Below are positions 18,700-27,625 of a DNA stretch of 58,793 bases, piece by piece. A program made the translations under genes and the position numbers. This DNA comes from Calditrichota bacterium (GTDB lineage Bacteria > Electryoneota > AABM5-125-24 > Hatepunaeales > Hatepunaeaceae): assembly GCA_018644935.1 (NCBI GenBank), contig JABGPL010000019.1:1-58793 (forward strand), in the 5' to 3' direction. The notes below the pieces were generated by a model, which was not told the origin of the DNA, made no database searches, and saw only the letters and a program-made list of their open reading frames with translations. Numbering within the stretch: position 1 is the first letter of the stretch; each line of letters begins with the position of its first letter.

Positions 18700-20808
18700 T
18701 TAAATTTCACCATTCTTATTATATTTTGTGATAATCCCAATAAATGCTTCGCCAAACTGCTGTGCGCGACCTATTTCGACACCGTTAACGAGCAGTAACT
18801 CATCTATACTAGCTGGTTTTTTATCTGCGATGCTGACAAGAGTTGAATTGCTGAAAATCATAAATTCTGGTAAGTTTTTGAAAGTGGCAATTTCACGCCG
18901 AAGGTTTGATAACTGGCAATAGAGATCTTTGTCCTCAACCTTCTCTTCAGCATTGTCAGTTTTGAGTTGCGATTCAACATCAATCGGGTCGCCTGACACA
19001 TGATTGTTAATGATGGAAACCACCTGTTTGCCATACTCATTGACTTTGGCTATTCCAATGCCATAAACCTCGTAGAGAGCTTCTATACTTGTTGGTTTTT
19101 GACGAGCAAGGTCTCTTAGAGTGATATCTCCGAAGATAATATATGCCGGCACTTTTTTCTGGTGTGCGATGTGGCGTCTGTGCTCTCTAAGAATTTCAAA
19201 CAGATCGCGGTCAACCCCATCCCATTGGGCTGCTTCGACCTTAGATAAACCTCTGATATGTTCCTTTTTCTGAGCCGGCTTCAGCAGTTTAGGTTTTTGA
19301 TTTCCTTTGATTAGTTCCCAGCCTTTTTCTGTAACCGAAAGAGTATTGAATTCTCCGGTTTTTAAAAGAAATGCCTGCCCGGTTAGCTGCTCGATCCAGT
19401 TTCGAATCTGAGTTTGGGAAAACTCCTTAAGAATTCCATAAGTACTGAGTTTGTCATGTCCAAAATCGAGAATCCGTGCTTCTTCTGATCCCGAAAGTAC
19501 TCGACTGGTATGATCCGCTCCAAATCGCTCTTTTAACCGAATTACACAGGAAAGGATCTTTTGTCCAACAACTGGAGCATCCTCAGCGACCTCAATTTCA
19601 TCGAGACAAACATCGCACGCATCGCACGTTTCTGCATCGTAATTCTGTCCAAAATAATTAGATAAAGATTTGTGCCGACATACAATTCCTGTGCAATAAT
19701 TATACATTTCATTTAACATTCGAAAAGCTGTCACCTTGCTTCCCTCCTCCAGATCACTCAAAATGCGTTTCCACGACATTATGTCACCGGCTGAATATAT
19801 CAGCAAACATTCGGCTTCGAGGTTGTCTCGACCCGCACGTCCTGTTTCCTGTTGGTAGTGTTCCAGGGATTTAGGCATTCCGGAGTGGATCACATACCGA
19901 ACGTTGGATTTATCGATTCCCATGCCAAAGGCGACTGTTGCAACTATAATGTCCGTCCCTTCCTGTATAAAGGATTCCTGATTTTTCCTGCGGATATTGC
20001 CATCCATTCCTGCATGGTAAGGGAGAGCTTTAAATCCCATTTTTACGAGCTTCTCACAGACGTTCTCGACCTTCTTTCTCGAAATGCAGTATATTATTCC
20101 CGATTCTTTTGGATGCCGCCTAACCGCAGTAGCGATCTGATTTATCTGCTGATTAGCTTGCTTGACCTTATAAATGAGATTTGGTCGGTCATACTTTCCG
20201 ACAATAGTGTGAGGTTCTGTCAGGCTGAGTTGATTAGCGATATCAGCTTGCACCTTTTGGGTTGCAGTTGCTGTATATCCGTGAACTGAAGACTTTGGAA
20301 AGAATTGTTTCAGCTTTCCTAACTGACGGTATTCCGGTCTGAAATCGTGACCCCAGGCACTAATGCAGTGGGCTTCATCTATGGCAAAAAAGGAAATTGA
20401 GAAGCCTTGCAAAAAGTCAATAAATGACTCCATAGCCAGTCTTTCAGGAGATACATAAAGAATTTTGACCTTTCCACTGCGAAGATCAAAGTTCACCTGG
20501 TGCTTTTCTTCGTTTGTCAGTGAGCTGTTGATACAGGCTGCGGGAATTCCGTTTTCACGCAGTGCATCAATCTGATCTTTCATCAAAGAGATGAGAGGAG
20601 AAACGACTACAGCCATTCCCTCAAGGGCGAGGGCAGGTGCTTGAAAGCAGAGCGATTTTCCACCGCCAGTAGGCAGTACAACTACAGAGTCATCTGATGC
20701 GAGAACACATTCTATTGCTTCTCTTTGCTGTGGAAGGTAATCATTAAATCCCCAATACTTCTTGAGAATTTTGAGAATGTCGATTTTTCCCGGTGTGGGT
20801 AAAGGCAT
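18700..20808 (-). CDS. recQ: ATP-dependent DNA helicase RecQ with two HRDC domains
   Basis: The 702-residue product has a superfamily-2 helicase core with Walker A (LPTGGGKSLCF), DEAH box (FAIDEAHCISAWGHDFR), TATAT (HGYTATATQK) and motif VI (QETGRAGRD). The RQC region carries the zinc cysteines (CRHKSLSNYF ... CDACDVC). Two HRDC modules follow: VPAYIIFGDITLRDLA (about 570-640) and LPEFMIFSNSTLVSIA (about 655-700). Most RecQ proteins have one HRDC; two or more are seen in some lineages. RecQ unwinds recombination intermediates and stalled forks in the 3'-5' direction. It starts 6 bases after the VOC gene stop, so the two are probably co-transcribed. Confidence 0.95.
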   Translation of the reverse strand: MPLPTPGKIDILKILKKYWGFNDYLPQQREAIECVLASDDSVVVLPTGGGKSLCFQAPALALEGMAVVVSPLISLMKDQIDALRENGIPAACINSSLTNEEKHQVNFDLRSGKVKILYVSPERLAMESFIDFLQGFSISFFAIDEAHCISAWGHDFRPEYRQLGKLKQFFPKSSVHGYTATATQKVQADIANQLSLTEPHTIVGKYDRPNLIYKVKQANQQINQIATAVRRHPKESGIIYCISRKKVENVCEKLVKMGFKALPYHAGMDGNIRRKNQESFIQEGTDIIVATVAFGMGIDKSNVRYVIHSGMPKSLEHYQQETGRAGRDNLEAECLLIYSAGDIMSWKRILSDLEEGSKVTAFRMLNEMYNYCTGIVCRHKSLSNYFGQNYDAETCDACDVCLDEIEVAEDAPVVGQKILSCVIRLKERFGADHTSRVLSGSEEARILDFGHDKLSTYGILKEFSQTQIRNWIEQLTGQAFLLKTGEFNTLSVTEKGWELIKGNQKPKLLKPAQKKEHIRGLSKVEAAQWDGVDRDLFEILREHRRHIAHQKKVPAYIIFGDITLRDLARQKPTSIEALYEVYGIGIAKVNEYGKQVVSIINNHVSGDPIDVESQLKTDNAEEKVEDKDLYCQLSNLRREIATFKNLPEFMIFSNSTLVSIADKKPASIDELLLVNGVEIGRAQQFGEAFIGIITKYNKNGEI

Positions 20809-20814
20809 GCCTTA

Positions 20815-21174
20815 TCAGTCCGCCGCCCATAATCCGACATTGTTTCCCGATAAATCGCGGAACAGGGCATAACAACCGTTGTCACCACCAATTTCAGTTT
20901 TTTCCCGAATGATCGTTCCGCCTTTTCGCTCAATCTTCTTGAGCATTTCCGAGATATTATCAACTCTGATGTAAAATGTGGCTGCTGGATTAATGACGGG
21001 ACCTCCAGCTGTGGTAAAGCCGCCGGTGAAACCGTCAGTATCTTCCCAGAACAGATATCCGGAATCATGTCCGGAGGTTTTCCAACCGAAGAGAGATTCG
21101 TAAAACTTAGGGCTTTTATCAAGGCTGCTTACGAAAAGTTCGAGATGGCAGATTGCGCCAATCGGGGTACTCAT
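20815..21174 (-). CDS. VOC-family (glyoxalase/bleomycin-resistance fold) protein
   Basis: The 119-residue product has the two-beta-alpha-beta-beta-beta repeat layout of vicinal-oxygen-chelate proteins. It has ICHLELFVSSLDKSPKFYESLFGW at the start, FYIRVDNISEMLKKIERKGG in the middle and DLSGNNVGLWAAD at the end. The early His (position 10) and other possible metal ligands are visible, but the Glu usual near the C-terminus is not obvious. The substrate is unknown. It lies immediately upstream of recQ in the same direction. Confidence 0.85.
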   Translation of the reverse strand: MSTPIGAICHLELFVSSLDKSPKFYESLFGWKTSGHDSGYLFWEDTDGFTGGFTTAGGPVINPAATFYIRVDNISEMLKKIERKGGTIIREKTEIGGDNGCYALFRDLSGNNVGLWAAD

Positions 21175-21308
21175 AGTCCACTCCTTTATAACTATTGATA
21201 CATTTACCTAATGTGGTTGATATCTGGAAACGTAGCTAATCGAGGGTGATTTGTCAAGTTTGATAATTGTTTTGGTTTCTTTTAAACAGAGTCGGGAGAG
21301 AATTATTG

Positions 21309-22004
21309 TTAATTTACCTTCAATTCCGGAATAGGCTGAAGACATAAATCATGAATGCTGATTTCAGTGAGTTTCAGATTCAAAAATATTTGAATCTTGC
21401 TCTCATCTTTTACAATGGCTTCTAATTGTGAGCTGTTAAAGTCAGGCTGAATTAATCCTATTGCATAAGCGGACATTCCCCGAATTGCCTTATCTTCAGA
21501 TTCGAGAAGTGGTTCGAGATACGAGACAGAGGATTTTAGAAATTCCGGATAAGTCTTCGCTAACCTGCCCAATCCCCATACAACTCCGGTCTGGAGTGGG
21601 ATAAAATCAAGGTAGTTACCCTCGGGCATTATATGAGATGTAAAGGATGGTGAAAATTCTCGAGCCAGATTCTCATCATTTGCCAGAGCTTCAGCTATCA
21701 ATTCGGGTGCTCCAATTGCGCAACCGCCGGATTCTTCGGTAAGATTCCAGAGCTGACGACGTATACTTCGTCTGGCGGATTCCATGTCAATTCTGGCGAG
21801 ATCCCCAATAAGTATCCCGCAAGCAGTTATTCCTAACCACCGGACTTCTGGCTGAGGATGTAATAATGTGCCTAATAGACCGTTTATTGTGGTTGATAGA
21901 GGTAAAGCACGCAGATCCTGGAGGGCTTCTGAAAAGTCAGCCTTTTCCAAAGCCTCAATGATCTTCTTTTTAAGCTGCCGACGTGAGAGTTTAGGTTGAT
22001 TCAT
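21309..22004 (-). CDS. HEAT-repeat protein of the DVU0298 type
   Basis: The 231-residue product has helical repeats that include HPQPEVRWLGITACGIL, RRSIRRQLWNLTEESGG, QTGVVWGLGRLAKTYPE and IRGMSAYAIGLI. This arrangement, especially the RxxRRQLWxLxEESGG and GVxWGLGRLA segments, matches from memory the DVU0298 family of HEAT-like proteins known from sulfate reducers. Its function is not established. An ATG at 22043 exists but falls inside the loop of the upstream gene's terminator hairpin, so the ATG at 22004 is chosen. Confidence 0.72.
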   Translation of the reverse strand: MNQPKLSRRQLKKKIIEALEKADFSEALQDLRALPLSTTINGLLGTLLHPQPEVRWLGITACGILIGDLARIDMESARRSIRRQLWNLTEESGGCAIGAPELIAEALANDENLAREFSPSFTSHIMPEGNYLDFIPLQTGVVWGLGRLAKTYPEFLKSSVSYLEPLLESEDKAIRGMSAYAIGLIQPDFNSSQLEAIVKDESKIQIFLNLKLTEISIHDLCLQPIPELKVN

Positions 22005-22020
22005 GTGCAAAAAGGAAGAA

Positions 22021-22056
22021 CTGAAACACCACCTGTATTGCACGGTGGTGTTTCAG
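22021..22056 (-). terminator. Rho-independent terminator of the sorted-protein gene
   Basis: CTGAAACACCACC (22021-22033) pairs with GGTGGTGTTTCAG (22044-22056), a perfect 13-bp stem. On the minus strand the stem is followed by a T-rich run (TTCTTCCTTTTT). It lies 22 bases past the stop of the 22078-24114 gene. Confidence 0.8.
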
Positions 22057-22077
22057 TTCAGGGGAATGATGTATGAA

Positions 22078-24114
22078 CTACTTGATCAGAGTCAGTTTTT
22101 CAGTTTGTGACTGACCACCAGAAGTCAAATGAAGGAGATAAACTCCAGATTCAAATGATGCTCCGGAAACTACAGAGGTGTAACTACCTGCTGATACGTT
22201 ACCCTGTGCAAGAACTGCAACTTCACGACCAGCCAAATCGAATAATGCCAGCTTCACGTTTGCTGAATTGTTGATCTGATAATTAACAACAGTCGTTGAG
22301 TTAAATGGATTGGGATATATTGCAGAGATCCCAAAGTTGTTAGGTAAGGTCGAATTCTTGTCTTCTACAGAAAGAGGTGATTCAACATGGACAATAAAAT
22401 CTCTTTCACCATTAGCGTCAAAGGTGTAGCTCTCGTTTTCTCTGAGGTTAATCACCTCGTTTGTTTCTGTGTCAGTAATTGAAACTTCGAAGTAAGTGCC
22501 ATTGCCCGATGGAATTGTCTCTGAAACTTCTGGCCAGTAAATTGTGACCTCTGTAGGGTGAACTGTTGAAACTGTTATAGTCCACTCATCAGTTGCGCCT
22601 TGTGCAAAAGGTGCCCGGATGTCACGTGAGAAGTTCTGACCGGCACTTGCAGCCCATGCGCCGTGGTCAAAATAAAGTCTGATGGGATTCTCAACAGGTG
22701 CATCTGGGGGTTGTGGCCAATCATGTACGGGATTGAATCCTGCTGTAGCAGTTTCTCTCGAACCTACACGGCATACATCAGCAGTTTCACCAGCAAGACC
22801 AATAAAGTCAATGTGCCAATTGTCAGGCGTAGCATCGTCAGCACCGTCAATCATTGGTGTAGGAAATGCTCCCGTTGGTTCTATCGTAACAACGACAGAA
22901 TCAACCAATGCCATATACCAGTAACCTCTCCATGGCAGTAATTCCTGATGTTCAAAGTAGCGTTGTAACTCTTGACCGGGTAATAACTCATCGGGAGTGT
23001 TGTGGAAGAAGTTATAGCCAACTGGTCCAGTTATCTCAAAATCAACAGCATCCTCAAAAGACATGGCATCACCGTTCAGACCAACAGTCACTACCGCATC
23101 AAGGAGATCAACCCGTTGAAACCAGGGTGTGCCAAACATGTTCCAGCCACGTACTAATTCAAGTTCGTGTGTGGCTTCAGCGTAAACATCATAGTCCACT
23201 ATATCAACTGTTGCATCCTGAGTTCCACCGAGGAAATATGCTTGACCGTGTTCGATAACTTCAGGGACAAAATGACCTCTGTCCGGGCTCCAGCCATAAA
23301 CTACAAACAACCTATGGAAATCATCACCGAAGATTTCTTCAATGGTATTGTGATCAGGATCGGGTATTACCGGGAAGCTCATTAGGCTCCAACCGGGAGC
23401 GAAATGTTGTTCGCTTTCACTTGGACCTGTAAGGGTGAAGTTACTGTGTGATTCAGCTTCACCAACTAAACCGGTATGGTCAGTTGATACAACTTTGACC
23501 CTGCAATCTGAAGAATTAAATTCAGGGATGGTCCAGAAGATGTCAAAATCATCACCATCTGAACTGGCAATGAAGTTCCAACTGTAACCATCATTTATTG
23601 TGTAGTATGCTTCATTAAGGTTGATTTCGTTTGCGCCGTCAGGATCATTTACTTCAAACGTTATTTGAATTAGATCATTCCATCTGAGGACTTCAGAGCC
23701 ATCAGGGTAGGTGACATGAACTTCGGGATTACGTTTTGTTATCTCAAACACGCCGTCAGAAACATCTGCTACGGCATCACCGGCTTGAAAAGCGGAAACT
23801 GCAATTAGAACTTCATCGGAAACGTCATCGGGTACTTCCCATTCATATTCAAAAGATCCGTCAGGTCCTCCTGCAACGTTGAGATCAATATCGATCCAGC
23901 CGCCACCGCTTTTATTATACTGAATGTCGAAAGAATCAAGATCGCCATCAACATCAGATGCATTCCATGCAATTGTGACTGTGTGTCCCACTGAAACAAC
24001 TTCCCCACCATTCGGGGAAATAACTTCAACGATGGGATCATCAGCCAAAACCGCGTTGGGAATGACCACAAATGCAAAGATAAAAATTATCGCGAATACG
24101 CTTAAGCGTCTCAT
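22078..24114 (-). CDS. Secreted multidomain protein with Ig-like domains and T9SS sorting domain
   Basis: The 678-residue product has a signal peptide ending near VLADDP. It is followed by two Ig-like/fibronectin-type segments (VISPNGGEVVSVGHTVTIAW and VTYPDGSEVLRWNDLIQITF). A central region opens with GWSLMSFPVIPDP and contains the related GWNMFGTPW. The C-terminal sorting domain (SAIYPNPFNSTTVVNY ... KLTLIK) marks it for T9SS export. The GW(S/N)LxS opening resembles modules in the proteins at 31808-34141 and 49486-50379. The biochemical role is unknown; it is probably surface-attached or released. A rho-independent hairpin follows it. Confidence 0.82.
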   Translation of the reverse strand: MRRLSVFAIIFIFAFVVIPNAVLADDPIVEVISPNGGEVVSVGHTVTIAWNASDVDGDLDSFDIQYNKSGGGWIDIDLNVAGGPDGSFEYEWEVPDDVSDEVLIAVSAFQAGDAVADVSDGVFEITKRNPEVHVTYPDGSEVLRWNDLIQITFEVNDPDGANEINLNEAYYTINDGYSWNFIASSDGDDFDIFWTIPEFNSSDCRVKVVSTDHTGLVGEAESHSNFTLTGPSESEQHFAPGWSLMSFPVIPDPDHNTIEEIFGDDFHRLFVVYGWSPDRGHFVPEVIEHGQAYFLGGTQDATVDIVDYDVYAEATHELELVRGWNMFGTPWFQRVDLLDAVVTVGLNGDAMSFEDAVDFEITGPVGYNFFHNTPDELLPGQELQRYFEHQELLPWRGYWYMALVDSVVVTIEPTGAFPTPMIDGADDATPDNWHIDFIGLAGETADVCRVGSRETATAGFNPVHDWPQPPDAPVENPIRLYFDHGAWAASAGQNFSRDIRAPFAQGATDEWTITVSTVHPTEVTIYWPEVSETIPSGNGTYFEVSITDTETNEVINLRENESYTFDANGERDFIVHVESPLSVEDKNSTLPNNFGISAIYPNPFNSTTVVNYQINNSANVKLALFDLAGREVAVLAQGNVSAGSYTSVVSGASFESGVYLLHLTSGGQSQTEKLTLIK

Positions 24115-24457
24115 TTTACCGTCCTCCTTATTAAATCTATCTATTAAAAAAAATCAAAATTAAAGAAATCTGTGTAGGTGATAACAAAGATGTAGAGCGT
24201 AGTATGACTCACACAGCCTTTGAAGATAGCGTAATCTGACCCACGTCTCAAGTGATTGTCATCACAAAACGTAAACAAAGATGTAAAGAAATAAATTCAG
24301 TCCTTCAGACCAGCTTCATTTATTCAATTTCCTTTATGTTATACATCATTCTTCTCATTAAATTTGACTCTTGAAAAACTATTAGATCATGTACATCCAT
24401 TGATATATCAAAAAACCTAATTATTTTAGCATTGTAGACAATCAGTGTGAGAAAAAA
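24115..24457. other. 343-base AT-rich spacer between divergent genes
   Basis: The spacer separates the divergent sorted-protein gene and addB, so promoters for both should lie here. A TTGACT hexamer at 24365-24370 could be a -35 element for addB, but no convincing -10 partner at the right distance is seen. No gene, RNA or repeat is recognised. Confidence 0.4.
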
Positions 24458-27400
24458 ATGCAAAAATCCGATCTGAATAACAACCATGTTCGAGTTGTGA
24501 GTGGGATGTTACATCGAGGACTTGAATCAAGGCTGTTTGAGCAAATCATTAGTATTAAACAAGATAATCCTCTCGACCCTGTAATTGTCCTTGTTGGGTC
24601 AAGATTACTTGCTCAATACCTTGCAGGTTACATGGTTAAAAACTGCAGAGACATTTTTAATGTTCGTTTTATTACATTCGCAGATTTAATCCGGGAATGT
24701 AGTTTAGCCGCTCAAATGGTTGATGGTCGTCCCGTTTTGCCGAAAATTGGCAAGCGAGCAATCATCTCTGAAATTATTGTTGCTGCGAGAGATGAGAATT
24801 ATTTCAGCAAAGTTCTTGAGCGTACAGGCTTCCAATGTAGTCTGACTTCTACGTTTAATGAAATTGATGATTCAGGGGTTGAATTTTCGGAGGACAATTC
24901 CACTAAACAGCTTCCCAACCAATGGAAATGGACTTCATTGCAAAAGATGTTTAAGTTGTACCGGCAGATTCTTTGCAAATTCAAAGAATATTATAGCGAA
25001 GTTACTAAAATAAAAGATATTAGTCAAGTATTTGCAGGGGTATTTCAGAGTCAAAACCTCTTTGTTTATGGATTTTATGATTTTGCACAAGGTCAATTTA
25101 ATGTGATTGAAGCACTGTCCAAAAACATTAGTATTGAAATGCTGATTCCATATTGGGATTCAGACGATGATTTTGGGAGTGCGTTTCAATATGCTTCATC
25201 TTCATATAAAGAATTCATAAAGCTGGGCAGTCAAGAAGATAATATTTTGATCCACCAAAAATCTGGTATACTGAGTGGTTTTGGATCGAGGCTGTTCAGA
25301 CATTGTCCAGGAGAATCTGAAGTTAGGTTTAAGCCTGATGGTTTAGAGGTTGGGATTATAAAAGGTTTGGACGTGACAAATGAGATATTAAAGATTACTG
25401 GAAAAATCAACGAATTGACACTATATAAGGATTTTGGATTCGATGATATTGGAATTCTAATCTGGCATCCGGAAATATATAAAAATGCTGTGTGCTGTGC
25501 TTTGCAAAAAGCTGGAATCCCGTATTATGATGCAATTGGGACATCCCTTTCTGAATCACAGGAGGGGAGGACGACACTAGAATTGCTGAAACTTATCAGC
25601 CATAAGATCAAGCGCAGGGATTTGGTTGATCTTATCTCGACGTATAAGATCAGATTTTCAGTTCAGGGAGGTGAAAGGGAATCTGATACAGTGATCTGGG
25701 AAAAGATTAGTAATAGTACCTCAATAATCGAAGGTGGTCGCGAGAATTGGGATAAAACACTGGAATGGATTGAGTCAAGTTCAGATAATATAGAAGATAG
25801 ATATCAAACAGGATTGTTTCGGGGCTTCATTAAGAGATTATTTGATTGTTTTGATGAAATACCAACTAACGGAACCTATCTCGAATTTATTTCGGGAGTG
25901 AGTGCCTATCTGGCTGAGTTTCTCACCGACAGTGATACCAAAGCACAAATTTTAAGAATAATCACTGATATGACAGACCTCAATCAAATCAGCAAATCGA
26001 TAAAGATTCAGGTCTTCATTGACCTGATAATAGAATCTCTCGGATCGGCTTCTGTTAAAATGGGGAATCTTGGATCCGGAGTTGCGATTTTTGATAAAAT
26101 GACAGGTCGTGGGGTTGCATTTGATGTTCTTTTTATTCCAGGTTTGGTACAAGGAGCAATTCCTGTTTCGGCTCAGGAAGATCCAATACTACCAGATGGT
26201 GTACGTCGTCTAATAAAAAGACAGGCAGCAGATACACCATTTTGTCTCCCACTAAAAAGCCGTCGACGAGAAGAAGAGCGATTACTGTTTGCACTTGCTG
26301 TGGATTCAGCCAGACGACAACTTTTCCTGACATACCCCGCTTTAGACATCGAGGGAAGCAAATCAAATCTTCCATCAAGCTTTCTACTCGATTTTTGCCG
26401 TGTTATGTATGGGCATCCTGTTACTTCGGAGCAACTTGAAGGACTATCCGTTTTTCAAAAATCAGTTAGTTCCTGTCAGGTTGATAAAAGCAATTTTTCG
26501 CGAAGTATCACCAACTCAACAGATTTTATTTCAAATTGGATAGAAATCAATGTACCCATGAATTTGAGGCATTTGGCGTTTCGTAAAATTTATTCCGGAC
26601 GAATTGAGGCATACGATCGCAACAGACGAGCTTCAATATTTAGGAGGGATCAGACAGCATATTCTGCATGGGATGGTGTTTTCTTGAGGGGAGAATCTGA
26701 TGCATGTCAGGAGAGTCCGGAATTTCCTGTAACGGATCTCGAAAGCTATGCAGTATGCCCATTCAGGTATTGGCTCCAAAAGGTGTTAAAGGTGACACCA
26801 GTCGAAGAACCCGAGTTGGTCGTTGAAATCCCTCCTCATGTTATTGGGAGTATAATCCATAAAGTACTCGAAGAAATTTATGGGGAAGTTATTGTTGGCA
26901 AAGAAATCGGAGATGTGATAGAAAATATTTATAACATTCAAGAAATCGCAAGGCAAAAATTGCAAATTGAGGCCGATAGTTGGAGACGAAAATGTCCCGC
27001 ACCACAGGTTATCTGGGATTTGGCAGTTTCTGTGATGGAAACGAGATTGTCAAATTTCCTGCGAAATGATTTGGCAGAACTAAGCGGAATCAAGGTTATT
27101 TCTACTGAGAAGAGGATATCGGAGGATCTTGTTTTTGGGGAAGGAAGCGAGACGTTATCAGTGAAAATAAAGGGTAGTATTGACCGGATTGATGAATTAG
27201 CAGATGGAAAATCAATCAGGATTATCGATTATAAAACGGGAAGTACTTCTACTAAACCTGAAGAATTGCGGGGTGGACAAAGATTACAGTTACCATTGTA
27301 TCTAAAAGCGATGCTCAAAAATTCATCTGGTATTGATCCTAACAGTAGCATTGCTGAATATGTACAAATAAAGCCGGATGGTGTAAATAAGCGTTATGGT

Positions 27401-27625
27401 ATTTCTGGACAAATGCTGGTGGATAGGGATGAAGATCTGAGAAGAATTCTTAGGTTTATTACAAACGGCATAACAAATAGATATTTTCCACCCATACCTG
27501 AAGACAGTAATTGTCAGTCCTGCCCTGTATCTTCAGCCTGTAACCGACTCAGCCGTATGAAGTATTTCAATGTAACCGAGGATTCACAAATAGAAGCTCT
27601 GGTGTCATTAAGGGGGATAAACTAA
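24458..27625 (+). CDS. addB: AddB-like nuclease subunit of an ATP-dependent AddAB exonuclease
   Basis: The 1055-residue product carries a degenerate helicase-like N-terminal half (VIVLVGSRLLAQYLAG) and a C-terminal PD-(D/E)XK nuclease of the RecB family. The nuclease shows GSIIHKVLEEIYG, GSIDRIDELADG and RIIDYKTGS (catalytic Asp/Lys). A first Cys in YAVCPFRYWL plus CQSCPVSSAC form the four-cysteine Fe-S site typical of AddB. Together with AddA it would process double-strand DNA ends for recombination. Its stop codon overlaps the addA start (TAATG), indicating a two-gene operon. The N-terminal half is poorly conserved, as is usual for this subunit. Confidence 0.88.
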   Translation: MQKSDLNNNHVRVVSGMLHRGLESRLFEQIISIKQDNPLDPVIVLVGSRLLAQYLAGYMVKNCRDIFNVRFITFADLIRECSLAAQMVDGRPVLPKIGKRAIISEIIVAARDENYFSKVLERTGFQCSLTSTFNEIDDSGVEFSEDNSTKQLPNQWKWTSLQKMFKLYRQILCKFKEYYSEVTKIKDISQVFAGVFQSQNLFVYGFYDFAQGQFNVIEALSKNISIEMLIPYWDSDDDFGSAFQYASSSYKEFIKLGSQEDNILIHQKSGILSGFGSRLFRHCPGESEVRFKPDGLEVGIIKGLDVTNEILKITGKINELTLYKDFGFDDIGILIWHPEIYKNAVCCALQKAGIPYYDAIGTSLSESQEGRTTLELLKLISHKIKRRDLVDLISTYKIRFSVQGGERESDTVIWEKISNSTSIIEGGRENWDKTLEWIESSSDNIEDRYQTGLFRGFIKRLFDCFDEIPTNGTYLEFISGVSAYLAEFLTDSDTKAQILRIITDMTDLNQISKSIKIQVFIDLIIESLGSASVKMGNLGSGVAIFDKMTGRGVAFDVLFIPGLVQGAIPVSAQEDPILPDGVRRLIKRQAADTPFCLPLKSRRREEERLLFALAVDSARRQLFLTYPALDIEGSKSNLPSSFLLDFCRVMYGHPVTSEQLEGLSVFQKSVSSCQVDKSNFSRSITNSTDFISNWIEINVPMNLRHLAFRKIYSGRIEAYDRNRRASIFRRDQTAYSAWDGVFLRGESDACQESPEFPVTDLESYAVCPFRYWLQKVLKVTPVEEPELVVEIPPHVIGSIIHKVLEEIYGEVIVGKEIGDVIENIYNIQEIARQKLQIEADSWRRKCPAPQVIWDLAVSVMETRLSNFLRNDLAELSGIKVISTEKRISEDLVFGEGSETLSVKIKGSIDRIDELADGKSIRIIDYKTGSTSTKPEELRGGQRLQLPLYLKAMLKNSSGIDPNSSIAEYVQIKPDGVNKRYGISGQMLVDRDEDLRRILRFITNGITNRYFPPIPEDSNCQSCPVSSACNRLSRMKYFNVTEDSQIEALVSLRGIN

